Source: an uncultured Eubacteriales bacterium (lineage in GTDB: Bacteria; Bacillota_A; Clostridia; Oscillospirales; Oscillospiraceae). Taken from it: a DNA stretch of 8,162 nt. Positions 6,546-8,162 of the stretch are shown in pieces. The stretch lies in contig ONPY01000093.1 of assembly GCA_900319835.1 (NCBI GenBank), positions 1 through 8,162 of the forward strand, in the 5' to 3' direction. The notes beneath the pieces were generated by a model. It was given only the letters and a program-made list of their open reading frames with translations. It ran no database searches and was not told the origin of the DNA. Each line of letters opens with the position of its first letter. The stretch's first letter is position 1. A program made the position numbers and the translations under genes.

Positions 6546-6752
6546 ATGGACCTGGACAGTCTCGACGCAGACCGCCTGGAGGACCTGCTGGACAGGGCCG
6601 AGGATCTCCTGGACGAACTGGAAGACGATGAGCCCGGCGGCGGGGACAGTGAAGAGCACGACCTCCGGAAGGACCGGCTTTCCGAAACCGAAGACTTCAT
6701 CGGCCGCATCCAGGACCGCCTGAACGAGCCGGAAGAAGACGATGACGACTGA
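6546..6752 (+). CDS. Small, very acidic hypothetical protein (possibly N-terminally truncated)
   Basis: An ORF of 68 residues from ATG 6546. It has 31 Asp/Glu and only 7 Arg/Lys, and ends in EEDDDD. Residues 6-29 (leading to ELEDDEP) and 43-60 are likely amphipathic helices with leucines spaced about 3-4 residues apart, joined by a GGGDSEE turn, suggesting a helical hairpin or coiled coil. No known family is recognised with confidence. No Shine-Dalgarno sequence precedes the ATG. The frame stays open upstream but there it is antisense to the WYL fragment, so the coding part probably starts near 6525-6546, right at the WYL breakpoint. It may therefore be the C-terminal end of a larger gene or a small gene that lost its start region. 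An out-of-frame ATG at 6532 is not a better start. Confidence 0.5.
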   Translation: MDLDSLDADRLEDLLDRAEDLLDELEDDEPGGGDSEEHDLRKDRLSETEDFIGRIQDRLNEPEEDDDD

Positions 6753-6764
6753 GTTCCGTACGGA

Positions 6765-6781
6765 CCGCGGAGAAATCGCGG
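6765..6781 (+). other. Small GC-rich inverted repeat after the acidic ORF
   Basis: CCGCG (6765-6769) and CGCGG (6777-6781) form a 5-bp stem with a 7-nt loop, 12 bp after the acidic ORF's stop. No T-run follows, so it is not a convincing intrinsic terminator. Confidence 0.3.
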
Positions 6782-6830
6782 CAATACAAAAGCCCGGCAG
6801 AAAACATGGTCTATTCCGGCAAAAAGCATG

Positions 6831-6836
6831 TATAAT
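6831..6836 (+). promoter_or_regulatory. Probable -10 box for the nucleoside hydrolase gene
   Basis: A perfect TATAAT, 36 bp before the chosen ATG. The best -35 candidate is poor (TGGTCT at 6807-6812, 18-bp spacer, 3 of 6 matches), so the promoter call rests on the -10 alone. If real, the in-frame ATG at 6828 lies inside the promoter and cannot be the start. Confidence 0.55.
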
Positions 6837-6860
6837 GAAAGCGGAATCAGATCATATGAC

Positions 6861-6866
6861 GGAGGA
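6861..6866 (+). promoter_or_regulatory. Ribosome binding site fixing the start at 6873
   Basis: GGAGGA with a 6-nt gap to ATG 6873. It excludes the longer in-frame start at 6828, which would put this site inside the coding region and add 15 residues unlike the family. Confidence 0.8.
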
Positions 6867-6872
6867 ATCATT

Positions 6873-7760
6873 ATGCTGAATTTTGCCGTTGAAGACAAAA
6901 AAAGGATCCGGGTCGTGATCGATTCGGATACCGCGTGCGAGGCGGACGATCCCTTCGCCATCGCCTATGCCCTGATGAGCCCGAAGCTCATCGTGAAGGC
7001 GATCGTCGCGGAGCACTTCGCTCAGCCCGGCTCCATGGAACTGAGCCGGGAGGCCGCCCTGCGCGTCACCCGGGCCATGGGGTCGGACGTCCCGGTGCTG
7101 CGCGGCGAGGAAGGCCCCGGATCCGCCGGGGAACCCTCCGAGGGCGTCCGGTTCATCATCGAAGAAGCCCGCCGGGAGGACGCGCATCCCCTGTTCCTCC
7201 TGTGCATGGGCGCGCTGACCAACGCTGCCCGGGCCCTGGCAGAGGCGCCGGACATCGCGGGAAGGATGACCGTCGTGACCATCGGCGGCCATCCGTATGA
7301 TATCGATGAGATCCCCTTCAAGGAGTTCAACTTCGGGAACGACCCGGCCGCCGCCAACGCGGTGCTGCAGTCGGAGGCGCCGGTCCGGCAGATCCCGTCC
7401 GATGTCTACGGCAGCATCCGGGTCGGCCTGGCCGAACTGCAGGAGCAGGTCATGCCCTTCGGCGCCATCGGACAGTACCTCTTCGACCAGATGATCGCCT
7501 ACAACGCGACGCCCGGCGCCTCCTGGACGCCGGGGGAAAGCTGGTCCCTGGGGGATTCGCCTTCCGTCGCCGCCGTGCTGCACCCGGCCTGCGGCCGGAC
7601 CGCCCGGCAGGCCGTCCGCCATGTCAACGGCGACACGACCTACGGCGCTCCCCTCCCCGGCGCCCGGGAGATCCTCGTCTACCGGGACCTGGACAGCCGC
7701 TACCTGCTCGGGGATTTTTACGCAAAACTGCATCTGCTGTTTCCCGCAAAGCAGAAGTGA
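6873..7760 (+). CDS. Nucleoside hydrolase family protein (variant active site)
   Basis: A 295-residue member of the inosine/uridine-preferring nucleoside hydrolase superfamily, which cleaves ribonucleosides to base and ribose using a Ca2+-bound Asp cluster. The N-terminal metal motif is VVIDSDTACEADDPFAIAYAL (14-34, with D17, D19, E23, D25, D26), a longer spacing than the classic DxDPGxDDA. Other family blocks are LLCMGALTNAARAL (109-122), TIGGHPYD (136-143) and FNFGNDPAAANAVL (152-165). Near the C-terminus WSLGDSPSVAAVL (224-236) occupies the place of the classic HDPxAV block: the Asp (D228) is kept but the His is not. Length is near the usual 300-330. It is a single gene with its own probable promoter. 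Its stop directly abuts the stop of the opposing hydrolase. The substrate may not be an ordinary nucleoside; this is inferred from the changed motifs. Confidence 0.85.
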   Translation: MLNFAVEDKKRIRVVIDSDTACEADDPFAIAYALMSPKLIVKAIVAEHFAQPGSMELSREAALRVTRAMGSDVPVLRGEEGPGSAGEPSEGVRFIIEEARREDAHPLFLLCMGALTNAARALAEAPDIAGRMTVVTIGGHPYDIDEIPFKEFNFGNDPAAANAVLQSEAPVRQIPSDVYGSIRVGLAELQEQVMPFGAIGQYLFDQMIAYNATPGASWTPGESWSLGDSPSVAAVLHPACGRTARQAVRHVNGDTTYGAPLPGAREILVYRDLDSRYLLGDFYAKLHLLFPAKQK

Positions 7761-8162
7761 TCATTTTCTCTTAAAACTGAACAGCCACTCCGCATAGTCC
7801 TCGTTTTCGAGCAGGGCCAGCTCCGCATGGTGGAAGCTGTAGGTCTGCTCCTGGCCGTGGACGGCGCCGGCCGCCTCCATTTCCGCGTCGGTGAAGACCT
7901 TCAGGGTGACGTTCCCGCCGGCCTTTTCCAGCTTCTCCGCCGCCTGCCGGCCCACGGAGACCGGAATGGTTTCGTCCCTCTCCGCCTGCGCGATGAACAG
8001 CGGAACGTCCTTCATCTTTGCCAGGGCGGCCATCCCCGTGCGGGAATAGTTCAGCGCCGGGCAGAGCGCCATCACCGCCGCGATGCGGTCCGGATACTGC
8101 TCCGCCATTTCAATGGAGGACATGCCGCCGAAGGAATTGCCCATCAGGTAGATCCGGTCCGG
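7761..8162 (-). CDS. Alpha/beta hydrolase (esterase/S9-like), 5' end cut by window
   Basis: The visible 133 residues are the C-terminal half of an alpha/beta hydrolase; the frame runs off the right edge (PDRIYL before the internal Met at 8144), so that Met is not the true start. The nucleophile elbow GNSFGG (visible residues 8-13, Ser10) is followed by a YPDRIAAVMALCPA stretch, typical of the secreted or cytoplasmic esterase/peptidase S9-like group (PF00326/COG4099-like). The acid is probably D63 in QAERDETIPV, and the catalytic His one of H111/H112 in SFHHAELALL. It ends NEDYAEWLFSFKRK. Likely an esterase or peptidase; the substrate is unknown. It is convergent with the nucleoside hydrolase with no gap between stop codons, and no terminator hairpin is seen between them. 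Confidence 0.85.
   Translation of the reverse strand, partial: PDRIYLMGNSFGGMSSIEMAEQYPDRIAAVMALCPALNYSRTGMAALAKMKDVPLFIAQAERDETIPVSVGRQAAEKLEKAGGNVTLKVFTDAEMEAAGAVHGQEQTYSFHHAELALLENEDYAEWLFSFKRK

Noticed and set aside
6828..6872. Longer nucleoside hydrolase start at 6828
   Set aside because: It would lie in the TATAAT box and bypass the clear GGAGGA site.
6852..7733. A 293-codon minus-strand open frame opposite the nucleoside hydrolase
   Set aside because: Gly/Asp/Val-rich shadow translation with no family features; the plus strand carries the conserved motifs.
1..8162. CRISPR arrays, tRNA or rRNA genes, insertion sequences, riboswitches
   Set aside because: No repeat-spacer pattern, cloverleaf, transposase or terminal inverted repeats were seen; the few gaps are short or explained above.

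Overview
The window is GC-rich DNA from a bacterium, most likely an anaerobic Clostridia-type Bacillota (gut or rumen style). This is inferred from strong AGGAGG-type ribosome sites, dense co-directional genes, and a gene mix of Flavodoxin_4-type flavodoxins, DUF362, a small carboxymuconolactone-decarboxylase-like protein and a WYL regulator remnant. No rRNA or other taxonomic marker is present, so the assignment is soft.

Bases 5-6176 hold six plus-strand genes with gaps of 3-21 bp, closed by a strong intrinsic terminator (6209-6255), so they look like one operon. In order they are: an aldo/keto reductase; a DUF362 protein with a Sec signal peptide; a COG0701/ArsP-like permease; a flavodoxin with a signal peptide (possibly a lipoprotein); a 725-residue membrane protein; and a CMD-family protein. 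The membrane protein joins a histidine-rich, cytochrome b-like (DUF4405-type) membrane domain, a SUMF1/FGE-like domain and a C-terminal flavodoxin domain. The operon promoter lies off the left edge.

The most interesting point is topology. The 725-residue protein has seven predicted membrane helices. With its positively charged N-terminus inside, the FGE-like and flavodoxin domains would sit outside the cytoplasmic membrane. Together with the exported flavodoxin and exported DUF362 protein, this suggests an envelope redox module in which a membrane b-type cytochrome passes electrons to extracytoplasmic flavodoxins. The function and substrate are unknown, and the cytoplasmic aldo/keto reductase and CMD protein may handle related reductive chemistry.

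Bases 6256-6872 look rearranged. They hold a minus-strand hairpin with a UUCG loop, a C-terminal fragment of a WYL-domain regulator (minus strand, truncated at about 6530), and a short, very acidic plus-strand ORF that starts almost at the same breakpoint. The WYL fragment is bounded on both sides by AAGCTT.

Bases 6873-7760 encode a variant nucleoside-hydrolase-family protein with its own -10 box and a clear ribosome site. Its stop abuts, tail to tail, the stop of a minus-strand alpha/beta hydrolase (7761 to the right edge) that is cut by the window end.
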